A stretch of 64,000 bases of DNA from Stictocephala bisonia (lineage: Eukaryota; Arthropoda; Insecta; Hemiptera; Membracidae), in contig JAQJVL010002149.1 in NCBI GenBank assembly GCA_035578905.1, forward strand, positions 54,262 through 118,261. Direction: 5' to 3'. Positions 1 to 11,356 of this stretch are shown here, piece by piece (position 1 is the stretch's first letter; each line of letters begins with the position of its first letter). Position numbers and translations under genes: made by a program. Below the pieces are notes generated by a model that was not told where the DNA came from, ran no database searches, and was given only the letters and a program-made list of their open reading frames with translations.

Positions 1-4
1 GACC

Positions 5-299
5 ATTATTAAGAGTGTTAGCACCGGAAAAAGCTTATATGGATTAAAGTTATGTTCGTATAGGTTAGGTTAGGTACTGTTAGTTTAGGTTTTTTTTAGG
101 TAAGGTAGGTTACATTCTTTTAGGTTAGGTGTTGTAAGGTTAGGTTGGCTTTAATTATTTTTTGTTAACCTAACCTAATTAAACCTAATCAAAACATAAT
201 ATAACCTAACATATCCTGATCAAAACCTAACATAAACTAACCAAAACCTAACAACGTTGCTGAAACCAGCAGATTTCCGGCTCTAACACGCTTAATAAT
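5..299. mobile_element. Short foldback/MITE-like element with TTAGG-rich arms
   Basis: The ends form an imperfect inverted repeat of about 26 bp: ATTATTAAGAGTGTTAG at 5-21 pairs with the complement of CTAACACGCTTAATAAT at 283-299, and the similarity continues inward through CCGGAAA. Just inside, the left arm is rich in TAGGTTAGGT and the right arm in AACCTAACCTAA, so the whole unit can fold on itself. TTAGG is the common insect telomere repeat, but here it occurs only as a few imperfect copies inside a dispersed element. No coding sequence is present. The left flank is cut by the window edge, so a target-site duplication cannot be tested. Confidence 0.6.
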
Positions 300-2601
300 T
301 GTTCGATTGCAAACATCTTGCTATATTAGTGATTAGGGCGCAATTCGGCTTAATTTGAGTACCTACAATATATTTTTTACTCCTACAATTGTTAGTTTTT
401 CCTCTTTTTCATAGTTTTCCCGACTTTTCCCCAAACAGTTTTTTTAGTACATTCAAAGTTAGCCAATTATTAGCAAGTTTTTAGGACAAAAACTTTTAAA
501 ATGCATAATGTGCTATATCGAATAATTACCATTTGGGTAAAGCAAATTATTATAAATAAATGTACGTAAAATTAATCCTATATGGAACATGTATGACCCG
601 AAGGCTCCTATATGTCTTGACAGACAAGAACATCAAGATGGCAGAACATTAATTGCTTCTTGAGTGTTTACTGACAGGTAGTAATTGAACTATTAATAAA
701 TTAGACTAGTTAATAAATTTGGACAACATGTTCCAAGCGAAAGACGTCAGAAACGTCCAAGTGCAAGCAATGAGTGCATGTCATTGTGAGGGGGCACCTA
801 ATTACCATAACAGAAACGGGCGGCCGGACTGTGGCACCCTTGGGGCGGCAGTGGAAAAATACCACCACACACACGATCACAGCCAACAAAACTACAATAT
901 ATACACAACATCTCTAAAAATATGGTAATGTACGCAATCGTATTGTATTTTAATACGGATTATATTAGAGACTACTAATTCAAGCAATAACCCGTTACAC
1001 TATGTACTAAAAGGAGGAAAAGAAACTCACAAGAGCATAGGATAGGCTGTCGGGGACGAAAACATCCAGCATCCTTACCTGAAAATAAAAAGGACATATT
1101 AACATAAAGTTTGCATACGACTACTCATGTTTAAGTCCCTGCAACATATAAAACACATAAAAGCACATATTAATCATAACTAGACACTAAAAATGTCAAA
1201 TAAACTCACATAATGAGCAAAAAACGCCGATTAACAATCGTACAGTAAATATGAATAGTGATCGTTCCAAACACAACAAGCACGTCGTACAGATAAAACG
1301 GGGGCACTGAGTTTGTTTGAAACAATCTGTGAGAATGTGGGGAGAGGGGTTGGAGGGGAGGGGCGGGAGGCACGTGACTCAGGTGTGTACATGTGGCAAC
1401 GCCGCCGAGGGAGGGTGCACCGTGGCCGAATAGCGGAGCCCGCAAGGTCATGACAGGGATCGCACGCCGCCTATCGTCGATACTGACTGGCAGATCCCGA
1501 TAGCAAGGATCACTGCGTTCATTCGCTGGCTCTAAGGTCCACATTACCTTTTGTGGATATTTTCGGTTAGTGTGTCGGCAATCTTGTGATATAGACTATA
1601 TTCAATAACTTTTTTCTTATGTGAAGTATACATAAATTCGAAGAAACGATAAAGAGATATATGTTATTAATTTAACACAAATAACTTAAATTAATTACCT
1701 TAACTAACTTGGCGTAAAACGAAGAGTCAACAATCGTTGACGTATAATTGAAAAGATCCTATTTTTCTTCCCTAAAAACTTATCTGTGATACATTTCGTG
1801 AGCATAGGGGCCGGGCAGTTTCGTTTCACGAAAAACGCCAAAAACATGGGTTTCTACTTAAATGATTAGGTTCGTGATAGTAATAGTATCGTAACATTTG
1901 AAGTGTCGTTTGATAGGTGAAGAACTGTTTTCTTGGACCACAAGTTGGTGTTTATAAAAAAAATGAACTTTCTTATAACTGTTCGTTCAGAAGTGAAATA
2001 TGTGAAACTTTACAGGTAATTCTTAGCTATTTTAAATTTAAAAACTCGTAGTATTAGCTGATGATCCGCTACAATTTAGACTTTTATTCACCACACAGTG
2101 TTCACTGAACATACGGCATTGATTATTAAGCTATTCTAATTGTAATATACGTACGGGGTTGATATTGTAACCTAGGTCTACATACTACTAACTTAGCGTA
2201 ACTAGGTAATTTTATCTTACAAGACACTAGTGGTAAATTCGACCAAGGAATCCTGATATATCTTGAAATTCCAATACATTCAGTCTAAAAAACAACTTAA
2301 CTAAAGTATTTCTTGCTTATTTGCCCATTATCACAATCAGAAAGGTCACTCGTGTTAGTTCTAAGTTTAATCAATCATCTTACTTTCTGTCTACAATGCT
2401 ATCTTCTATTAAAAAGGTTCGTGTGAGCAAGAAATCCTCTATGAACATCATTTTACGATTACAAATCATTACAAGAACTCCAAGATAGTTTCATTAAAAA
2501 TCGCTGACTGTTGGAGATTATAATCTCGGTCTAGTCTTCGTATAGGCCTACAGTAATAATGCTATTTCGGTTTTTATTCTTTCAAGCGTAAAGATGAAAC
2601 T
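300..2601. other. AT-rich non-coding stretch
   Basis: I see no gene or exon I can support. The stretch is mostly low-complexity AT-rich DNA with one GC-rich patch near 1330-1545, listed separately. The short open frames here start with non-ATG codons or match nothing I recognise. Confidence 0.5.
1330..1545. promoter_or_regulatory. GC/CpG-rich patch, possible promoter
   Basis: This is a sharp GC-rich island in AT-rich surroundings. It contains GTGGCAACGCCGCCG (1393-1407), a motif found in closely similar form in other GC-rich patches of this window (25466, 44236, 49626). A promoter or non-coding first exon is possible. An insertion of a GC-rich repeat family is equally possible. Confidence 0.25.
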
Positions 2602-2898
2602 AAAACCTGTATCTACTTACGCTAGGGTAATCTAGGTTACGGTAAAACCCGTATCTACTTACGCTAGGGTAGTCTAGGTTACGGTAAAACCCGTATCTAC
2701 TTACGCTAAGGTATTCTAGGTTACGGTAAAACCCGTATCTACTTACGCTAGGGTAGTCTAGGTTACGGTAAAACCCGTATCTACTTACGCTAAGGTAATC
2801 TAGGTTACGGTAAAACCCGTATCTACTTACGCTAGGGTAGTCTAGGTTACGGTAAAACCCGTATCTACTTACGCTAGGGTAGTCTAGGTTACAGTACA
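2602..2898. repeat. 42-bp minisatellite, about 7 copies
   Basis: A 42-bp unit containing CCGTATCTACTTACGCTA followed by GTAGTCTAGGTTACGGT is repeated about seven times with few substitutions. The last copy degenerates at 2890-2898. Because 42 is a multiple of three, the minus strand stays open through the array as a 14-residue repeat. I read that as a by-product of unit length, not as a gene. Confidence 0.92.
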
Positions 2899-3904
2899 AC
2901 GTGTATGGCACTGTACTTATAGATCTAATCAATTATATCATAATCTAGTATATAGAACAATATTATATAATTAAGGCTGAAAGCTTTGGTAACATCGTAC
3001 GTTTGTAAATCAATTCATAATTCTTAACAAAAAAAGTATCTAGACACAATTGCAGGATCATGCAAATAACGACACCATAAAGAATGAACTAACACCACAT
3101 TATACAAATTAAAAGTAAATAGCATACCAAATAGCAATTTTATTTTTATACTAAAATTGTAGTTAAATAACCACACCAGTTCATGATAAATCGATTAAAA
3201 TTACTTTTTTTTAAATCGAAATATGCCATAAGTCTTTTTATTTTCTTAAAATACTGTACAACCAGTATTTTATTCTCAAACAAATACAGACTCAGGCCTC
3301 GACACAGCAATTTGTAAAAGGGTAATTAACTGGTAATAAAATTATTATTAGATACAAGTGTATGTCATTGTGAACTATTTTCAGTTTTATTGAACCAGTT
3401 TCTAGTTGAGTTAACTGCTCCATATGAGTTCCTGGTATAAAAGGTTATTGATCTGATCAGTTATTAATTAATCAATAAACAGATGTAACTGTAAAAAAAA
3501 AATCATCTCAAGAAATTTAACAAAGTAGGTAGAATTGAAATGGGGCCATAGATGTGTTTTGGACTAATGTGCTCACCCTTTTAGTGCGATTTTACGATTT
3601 GTTACTTTTAATTCATTTGATAAATACCAGAAATAAACTAAATAGCAAGATGTTTTAAAATGTCCCATTTTCGTAATTTTAACTATAGTATGTATCAAGA
3701 CGAGTAGCTGGATACTATGGGATTTTGATCAAGGTATTTGATGAGACAAATCAGTCAGTAAGTTTCACAGGCGCTGACAGTACGACCAATCCTTATTGCT
3801 GCAGTATTCCGGGTACGACCATGTCAATTGGTTATGTACAGCACATTACTGCACATATACATCTACTTTTTGAAGTAACTACCATTCTTCTGTCACTTTA
3901 GGGG
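2899..3904. other. AT-rich non-coding stretch
   Basis: No exon, RNA gene or repeat boundary could be supported here. The DNA is AT-rich with scattered homopolymer runs. Confidence 0.45.
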
Positions 3905-4830
3905 GGTGGCCCCTCATGGAGTCAGAAGAAAATCTTAAATTTGAACATAGGTTGAGTTGTACATCAAATTATAGGTCTTTATGATTAGAACATAAAATCA
4001 CAAATCCGACCTCAAAAGGTTCGCTCTTTTAAAAAAAATGCGATGGTTTAAGTTTTAGTTACAATGCAAGTCATGTTCTAGCTTAATGCAAGTCATGTTT
4101 AATTTTCTTATCTTAGCTCAAGTTGGGAAATTTAACTTTGTAAATTCATATTGTACTGAAGAAATAGGCTTTCTTAATTTTATCATTTATTCACGTGCAA
4201 TGACAGACGTGCATACATACCAAAATGGCAGATGTCCAAAGATTTCAACGGAAAAAAGTTACACTTACTTACCAAATATTTGTAGAGTAAATGTTCGGAA
4301 TGTTAAACCTTGTTCACAACTAACTTCAAAATGTACATTTGTATGACAATCATAGTGCATTTAAATAATTTGGCCACTAATAATATAATTATAAATATTA
4401 TAAAATATAAGAAATTATTCCTCATTACCATACAACTAATTAAAATCTTTGAGCACCTGCCACTTTGTAATGGATCAAACCTTTTCAAGTGCTGTTTGTG
4501 GTATTTATCTGTGTTAGACTTCCCATGCTTACGTTAAATATTTTTGTCCAGCTCCTTGTGGACCATCCTCTATTGGATGTGAAGTCACACATTTCTTAAG
4601 TACAGAAGGCATTTACAGTTTAACTTTCCCATCTTGAGCCAAGAAAAGAAATTAAACCGTCTAAAACAGGACCTACATTGTAACTGAAACTTTAAACCAC
4701 TGCCATTCTTTAGAGTGAGGTCAGATTTGTGGGTTTATGTGCTACTACTAAAGACCTTTAATTTGATGTACTACTCGACCTCTGCTCTCATTTAAGATTT
4801 TCTTCTAACTCCTTGTGAGCCGTCCATCTG
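3905..4830. mobile_element. Large diverged foldback element
   Basis: The left arm, from about 3915 to 4175, is matched in inverted orientation by about 4580-4825. Shared blocks read from the left include AGAAGAAAATCTTAAAT, GTACATCAAATTA, AGGTCTTTA, TAGTTACAATG and GCTCAAG. The arms are roughly three-quarters identical by eye, which suggests an old insertion or relaxed constraint. The centre holds short open frames without recognisable domains. Boundaries are approximate because I could not define a target duplication. The superfamily is unknown. Confidence 0.7.
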
Positions 4831-7037
4831 ATATGACAGAAAATGTGTTGTTTATTATATGATCGTTTAAAAAATATAAAGCCGGGCGGGATTTTAAAAC
4901 TTGTGTACGTAAACTACCGACGTTTTGGACTCCTTACTGACGTCAATCTTCAAAGTAGATATAGACGCCGTCACAAACAACACTTGTTCAAATGAACAAA
5001 GCCGACTGACATTGTCAGTCTAAATTACTGTCAACAATAGTACAATATCGTGTAGCACATGTAGCTTATTATAGGGGGTTTGTTTTAGTTACTTTGTTAA
5101 AAACTAAATTTAAAAATTTTTAAAAATAACAAAATTAATAATAGTTATTTCTTGACAATAAGGTAAATAAACCAGTTTACATATGTGATAATAGTTAGTA
5201 AAAATGACAATGACATACCGTGTTTACGGAGGGGGAGGGTGGGGGAGTTGGACCCCCCCTGAGACAGCAGTAACATTACCTAGTGGCCTCCCCTCCCTAA
5301 TGACAAACGAGACCTTTGGGCAGGCATTTTTTCTCTGTATTCACTAACTTGGCCGATGGACCCCTGCCTACCTACGACCGGCCCGCCCGTCCTTTAATCA
5401 CCCACCCCCTCGCGCAGCAGTTTCAGTGATGAGACACCTATTTGACGTTACCACTGCACTGATTAACTTTTTTGTGCGGCTTAGAATTTTTAATTTACTA
5501 AGTATTCTTGAAAATTTGTAGAAAAAAATAATAAAAATGGTACCAAACACGACGGTATTAATTATAAAAACGACTTGTGCAACCTCATTTTTAGACATAA
5601 CTCTAACCTTTCATTTCTACAAGGAAATTAATCAAAACAACAGTTATGTGTAGCATATATTATTTATTTCATTTGTAAAATTACTAAAAATTTATATAAC
5701 ACTTGTAAAACGAATTTGTGCAATTACCAAAGGATTTTTTTAGATGACAATTAACTGTAATTTCAACCGTTGCTGTGACAAATCAGTATCGGACATGTTT
5801 CTAAAATTGTCAAACAACTCAAAACAAAACTAAACAAACTACAAAACAAATATCTAAAGATTTTTCTATTTTACTCTTATACATCAACTTTTATATAAAT
5901 CTACTTCTGCAAATTGTACATTGTATTTGCAGGGAGGACTTTTAAACACTATTCAGGGAGTGTTGATAGTGAAGCTCCTCCCAATGCTGGTGCGACGTAG
6001 GTACTAGCCCGATTCACAGACGTTCACATATCCACGATACAGAAAGTGTGAGCAAACTGATTGCCAGAGTCTGATTGACTGACTGGGAAATGGGGATGCC
6101 AGTGAATTAGTATTTCTATAAATCAAGGGTCCCACAGCCTCTTCTTATTGGCCAGCGCCCTTGAGACAGGGACAGTCTAGGCGGGGTCTTACTCTCAACT
6201 ATCGCTGAATAGAATACAGACTCTTCATAAACTTTCATTCATTCTCATTAAAAATACACTTTAATCACACTATGATTCAAATCTATAAAGAGTAGCTTCC
6301 ACTATGAGCAAGGGAGGGGGAGTGAAGGAGAGAACGTTGGATGCAGTCGGCGCCGTATCGGAAATGCAAGCCGGCGGACGACAGAAGGAGCCGGACGTCC
6401 TGCCAGAAGCAGCCCTTACCGTCCTTCGACCGGTGATTCGGTTACACAATCGACTGGGAGAAACTGCGTGGACGTTGTTGTTGCGACACAGCACAAGTGG
6501 CGAGATACAACCGACCGACATATAGACATGTCAACTCGTGATACCTGAGTACATACTACCATCAAACTAACCTTGCAAGCAGACCTTGTATCATGTAGTA
6601 GCCTTCACGAACTATGTAGGCCTACATAAGGAAAACACTCGTGAAATTCTTGCACCAACCAAAACGTCTTGACGTAGCCATGACTCCCTCCGAGTACTGT
6701 GATCAATTCCTTGAAGCACGAGACCACTGGTGTCCAGGATGTACGCCCCGAGCTTGCCAAAAATGCGAATGAATCATCTTCCAGTGCTCCTGCCAAGTCA
6801 TCAGATACTTTTATTGGAATTATTTTATTTTAGTCATAGTGCACAACTTTACATTACGTCCACTTTCAAATTAAGAAATCCATAGGATAAAAGTTATTAT
6901 TATTATTTTTTTTTTAATTACTATATCTAAACCCAAATGATTTAGACTTTTAAAAAAATAATCAATGAATCCTTCTCATAAAACATAAACTTAGAACATA
7001 AACTCCTTATGACCTCAATGCAAACTGGATGGCTTAA
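4831..7037. other. Non-coding stretch with G/C tracts
   Basis: No supported gene. A G-rich and C-rich tract lies at about 5228-5265. A 73-residue open frame at 6304-6525 (+) starts with ATG but overlaps an 83-codon frame on the other strand and has no recognised domain or splice context. It is left uncalled. A hairpin followed by an A-rich core motif at 4915-4957 (minus sense) is discussed among the findings. Confidence 0.4.
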
Positions 7038-7610
7038 GGTGGTGCAATCGGTTTACGGTGAGTTAATTACTTCCCAATTTTATAATCAACATTAGTTAAT
7101 ATACCTGCCTTGAGACAGGCAAAATAAAAAAAATGTACCCACTACATTAGATCTTGCGGCCTTACGAAGTGGCGAATCTAACTGATTTTAAATCAACTAT
7201 GAGACAAAACCGTTCAAAGTAGAAACTTATTTTTGTATCACTACGTTTTTCACAAATATCTGAAGGAATTAACATGTTTTTAATTTAAAAATATTTATAA
7301 TTTTAAAGGTAATAAAATACTTTTTTAAATTTCAAATTATAAATAGTTTTAATTTTTTAATTAAAAACATGTTAATCCCTTCAGTTATGCATAAATAACG
7401 AAGTAATAAAAAAATGTGTACTTTGAACGATTTTGACTTGTAGTTTATTTAAAATCAGCTAAATTCGCCACTTCATAAAGCCACTAGTTCTAATATAGTG
7501 GTTAAAAAAATCTTTTTGTTGTATTTTTCTTATCTCGAGGGAAGTTATAGAAATAAATTTGATTATAAAATTGGGAAATAATTAACTCATCGAAAACCGA
7601 TTGCACCACC
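7038..7610. mobile_element. Near-palindromic MITE flanked by TTAA
   Basis: GGTGGTGCAATCGGTTT at the left end is the exact inverted counterpart of AAACCGATTGCACCACC at the right end. Both ends are flanked by TTAA (7034-7037 and 7611-7614). Pairing continues inward through GAGTTAATTA, CCCAATTTTATAATCAA and the central AACATGTTTTTAATT blocks, so almost all 573 bp can fold into one long hairpin. No coding capacity is seen. The TTAA flanks allow a piggyBac-type insertion, but a TA duplication with slightly longer inverted repeats (AAGGTGG) cannot be excluded. Confidence 0.85.
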
Positions 7611-8858
7611 TTAAATAACGCCCTAGGTCATTTGTGCTTGTGAACAAACCAAAAAGTACCTAGTGCAACGAGCAACAGGTAAAGCACAATAATAAAGTAG
7701 TGACGGCGACTTTGTCTAGAGAAGTATTGACAAAACCGCCGAATCACAACGCACAACTTCCTAATAGCATTTCTACGTGTCTGCAATCTACATAATACAA
7801 AAAAATACGAACACACATTTCTGACTTGTTATACTTTACAGTCTTTGTAAATAAGAAACCACTTACATTTAAATACTGTATTTACGTTTGCAGGCTTATC
7901 TTCCGCCAAGTTTGTTGCTCACAAAAGACCGTTTCCGAGGAGGATATTACACATACTTCTGACTACAGTTCGGTCAGGTGTCCACACCCACCACGCTCTA
8001 GTCATTGCTACGAAGTCCGCCAGAGTATATCGCCAGAAGTAAATTTGGTAAACGTGCCATCCGTACAAGATAACGTGCACATACGGGATACGAGTGGGTC
8101 ACGATATGTCGTGTGAAGAGCAACAGTTACACTATGTACAAACCACACTGTGCTGATCACGGGCCAACTTGCACATCAATGACCTATGAATATGTCTGGG
8201 AGTCTCGCGATGTAGGTAGTAAAATACCAACAACGCCGTCAACCAGTCATTAAATTTAGCATATTACACAGTATAGAATCAATACCATAGCCTTCGTCTT
8301 CGGATGTTTAGCCCTAGGTCTTGATAGTGTTGAAGAGCAGCTTCATGTTTCAGTTAACACGGCTTAAAATGTACAACCGACGGACAAGACACGATATCTG
8401 AATTCCAAAGCTACGGTCGTCGAGGCGATAGGAGGAATTCCTATTAATAAATACCCATCTCCTTCAAAGGAAACACTTTCCTAACGTCGTTCTCTCTGAT
8501 ACGGATTAGCGACAGTGATACTTCATGAAACTTACACGTGTCCGAACTGGTCTGAAGAAGGCAGTTAAAATGTTTTATTATTGCTGTCGTAAAAACGCAA
8601 TTTAAAACAACCTGATTTATAATAAAACTCCCACGCTCATACAGGAAAATACGTCATTAGGTAAATCTTCAAAGGAGTCCCCTTTATAAACGATTTCCTT
8701 GAACAAAAGAGTTCGGATCTGTCATCATTGTGTCATGTCTAAAAACCCTTCACTCTTGTTAACTTATAAATAAACTGTTAAAATAAATAAATATACTGTA
8801 TTGGTGGAATTAAAATTTCTATGAAAATATCCAGATAGCCTATAATAAAAGAACATAT
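7611..8858. other. Non-coding stretch
   Basis: No supported gene. A 96-residue frame at 7826-8116 (+) includes a possible splice acceptor (TTTGCAG before 7892), but the translation resembles nothing I know. Confidence 0.35.
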
Positions 8859-10296
8859 ATTTGTCAAATTCCGCAAAAATGCTTTAAAAAGCGCTTTCAG
8901 AGATTAAGAGTTTTTTTCCAAACTGATAATGCCTTAACCGGTAGAAGCGCTTTTATTAAAAACTGATGATGATCCTTGACCGGTGGAAGCGCTTTTATTA
9001 AAAACTGATGATGCCTTGACCGGCGGAAGCGCTTTTTTCCAAACTGATAATGCCTTAACCGGTGGAAGCGCTTTTATTAAAAACTGATGATGCCTTGACC
9101 GGCGAAAGCGCTTTAACCCTTAAAACGCGGCATCCGTATATATACGCATGTTTACAATTGCCCGTAACGCGTTATACGTAATATTTCGCGAGCTGATAAC
9201 AATAATCCTAGAACAGGCCTAATACAACGTAGCGAGTTCTAAGATTCAAGGTCAAGACTATTTTCAGGTGATTATTCATTTTCGAGACCTTTGGACTGGT
9301 TACTAGGCAACGAATGTAAATAATATGAAGTTTTCATTCATTATTGCCTCTGTCGAGGTAACCGCTAGCGCTCGCAGCGAATATATACGCATCTGCTAGT
9401 CACATGACGCAGCGACCGGCTGGCGCTCAGTCAGTCTGCAGTTATTTGTTGTCTGTCTCGTGCATTGTACTAACCTCCGGTGTGTAAACAAACAGATTAT
9501 GTACACAAAATAAACACTATTTACAACAAAAATAAAACTAGACTTCACAATGAAAAATATAGATTAAATTCAAAATAATAAACTTTGTATAATCTGTTGT
9601 CTTATTGAGTTATAATGTATATATTTTTATAATGGCTATAATATTTATAGTTTTGAAGTTTTTCACACAGCTGCTACTTTCTAAGGAAGAAATTGTCATT
9701 CTAAAATCATATTTAAATTGAAAAATTTATTTTTGCAAGTATAAAATTTTTTTAATTGCATGCAATAATATTTCGTGTTTATAGTTTGGATAAAACTTTG
9801 TAATGAATAAAAAATGAATATAAAAATACAATATCGTTATTATTTTTTTTTTTTTTTACATTGTACTATGCTGGTTTAGATTTAAAAAAAATATAACTTT
9901 ACAAAAACTAAAATTATATATATTCAAGAAAATTAAGCGTTAATTGAAAAATTACAGAAAATTACTCAGCGTTTTAAGGGTTAATTCAAAACTATGAAGC
10001 TTTGACCAGCGAAAGCGCTTTTACTAAAAACTGATGATTCCTTGACCGGCGAAAGCGATTTAATTCAAAACTGATGAAGCTTTGACCAGCGAAAGCGCTT
10101 TTACTCAAAACTGATGATGCCTTGACCGGCGAAAGCGCTTTAATTCAAAACTGATGAAGCTTTAACCAGCGAAAGCGCTTTTACTCAAAACTGATTATGC
10201 CTTGACCGGCGAAAACGCTTTTAAACAAAACTGTGATGATGCTTTAACCGGCGAAAGCGCTTTTTTAAATAAATAATTTTGCGAATTTGACAAAAA
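8859..10296. repeat. Inverted-repeat-bounded 40-bp minisatellite with hammerhead-like units
   Basis: The outer borders are TTTGTCAAATTCCGCAAAA (from 8860) and its inverse TTTTGCGAATTTGACAAA (ending near 10294), with one indel. Between them lie tandem units of about 40 bp in two blocks, about 8883-9112 and 9985-10262, separated by a later transposon insertion. Good units in the right block carry CTGATGA, then one extra base, a 3-bp hairpin (GCC/GGC or GCT/AGC) with loop TTGACC or TTAACC, then GAAA and the palindrome AGCGCT. Left-block units are more decayed: CTGATAA and GGAA versions are common. The layout recalls a hammerhead ribozyme core, but no catalytic activity is shown. Confidence 0.8.
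9117..9980. mobile_element. Non-autonomous piggyBac-like element (864 bp)
   Basis: The element begins with CCCTTAAAACGC and ends with the exact inverse GCGTTTTAAGGG. It is flanked on both sides by TTAA (9113-9116 and 9981-9984), the diagnostic piggyBac target duplication. It sits inside one unit of the 40-bp minisatellite. Joining the flanks at a single TTAA gives GCGCTTTAATTCAAAACT, which occurs intact in another unit at 10136-10153. The interior has no transposase. It contains an ATATATACGCAT motif twice (about 9136 and 9380) and an AT-rich right half. It therefore depends on a transposase supplied elsewhere. Confidence 0.9.
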
Positions 10297-10387
10297 TTTA
10301 TTCTTTTTTTATTAAATTCATCCTATCAACTGTATACAAGAAAATTTGTTGTCCAATTCTTCCTCATTGAACATCAGTTAAATGGAA

Positions 10388-11356
10388 TTTACGACTCTTA
10401 TATGTTATACCGGCTGCTGTTACAGTCTGTTAATTTACGAGTCTTATATGTTATACCGGCTGCTGTTATGGTCTGTTAATTTACGACTCTTATATGTTAT
10501 ACCGGCTGCTGTTATGGTCTGTTAATTTACGACTCTTATATGTTATACCGGCTGCTGTTATAGTCTGTTAATTTACGACTCTTATATGTCATACCGGCTG
10601 CTGTTATAGTCTGTTAATTTACGACTCTTATATGTCATACCGGCTGCTGTTATAGTCTGTTAATTTTCGACTCTTATATGTCATACCGGCTGCTGTTATG
10701 GTCTGTTAATTTTCGACTCTTATATGTCATACCGGCTGCTGTTATGGTCTGTTAATTTACGACTCTTATATGTCATACCGGCTGCTGTTATGGTCTGTTA
10801 ATTTACGACTCTTATATGTTATACCGGCTGCTGTTATAGTCTGTTAATTTACGACTCTTATATGTTATACCGGCTGCTGTTATAGTCTGTTAATTTACGA
10901 CTCTTATATGTCATACCGGCTGCTGTTATAGTCTGTTAATTTACGACTCTTATATGTCATACCGGCTGCTGTTATAGTCTGTTAATTTACGACTCTTATA
11001 TGTCATACCGGCTGCTGTTATAGTCTGTTAATTTACGACTCTTATATGTCATACCGGCTGCTGTTATAGTCTGTTAATTTACGACTCTTATATGTCATAC
11101 CGGCTGCTGTTATAGTCTGTTAATTTACGACTCTTATATGTCATACCGGCTGCTGTTATAGTCTGTTAATTTACGACTCTTATATGTCATATCGGCTGCT
11201 GTTATAGTCTGTTAATTTACGACTCTTATATGTCATACCGGCTGCTGTTATAGTCTGTTAATTTACGACTCTTATATGTCATACCGGCTGCTGTTATAGT
11301 CTGTTAATTTACGACTCTTATATGTTATACCGGCTGCTGTTATAGTCTGTTAATTC
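10388..11356. repeat. 46-bp satellite array, 21 copies
   Basis: The unit contains ACGACTCTTATATG, then T(T/C)ATACCGGCTGCTG, then a TATAGTCTGTTAATTT block. It repeats at an exact 46-bp spacing from 10391 to the last copy at 11311. Copies differ at only a few positions, chiefly TGTTAT versus TGTCAT and TATAGTC versus TATGGTC, and the variants occur in runs. The array starts after TGGAATTT and ends in AATTCCA, a short inverted match at its borders. No coding potential is indicated. Confidence 0.95.

Noticed and set aside
61..160. A telomere or subtelomere at the window start, suggested by TTAGG repeats.
   Set aside because: There are only a few imperfect repeats, they occur in both orientations, and they lie inside an inverted-repeat element followed by ordinary sequence.
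2600..2932. A 110-codon minus-strand ORF over the 42-bp array.
   Set aside because: It is explained by a stop-free unit whose length is divisible by three; no start or splice context supports it.
6304..6525. A 73-codon ORF with an ATG start on the plus strand.
   Set aside because: The opposite strand is equally open and the peptide has no recognised domain. The GC content of the patch alone can explain both.
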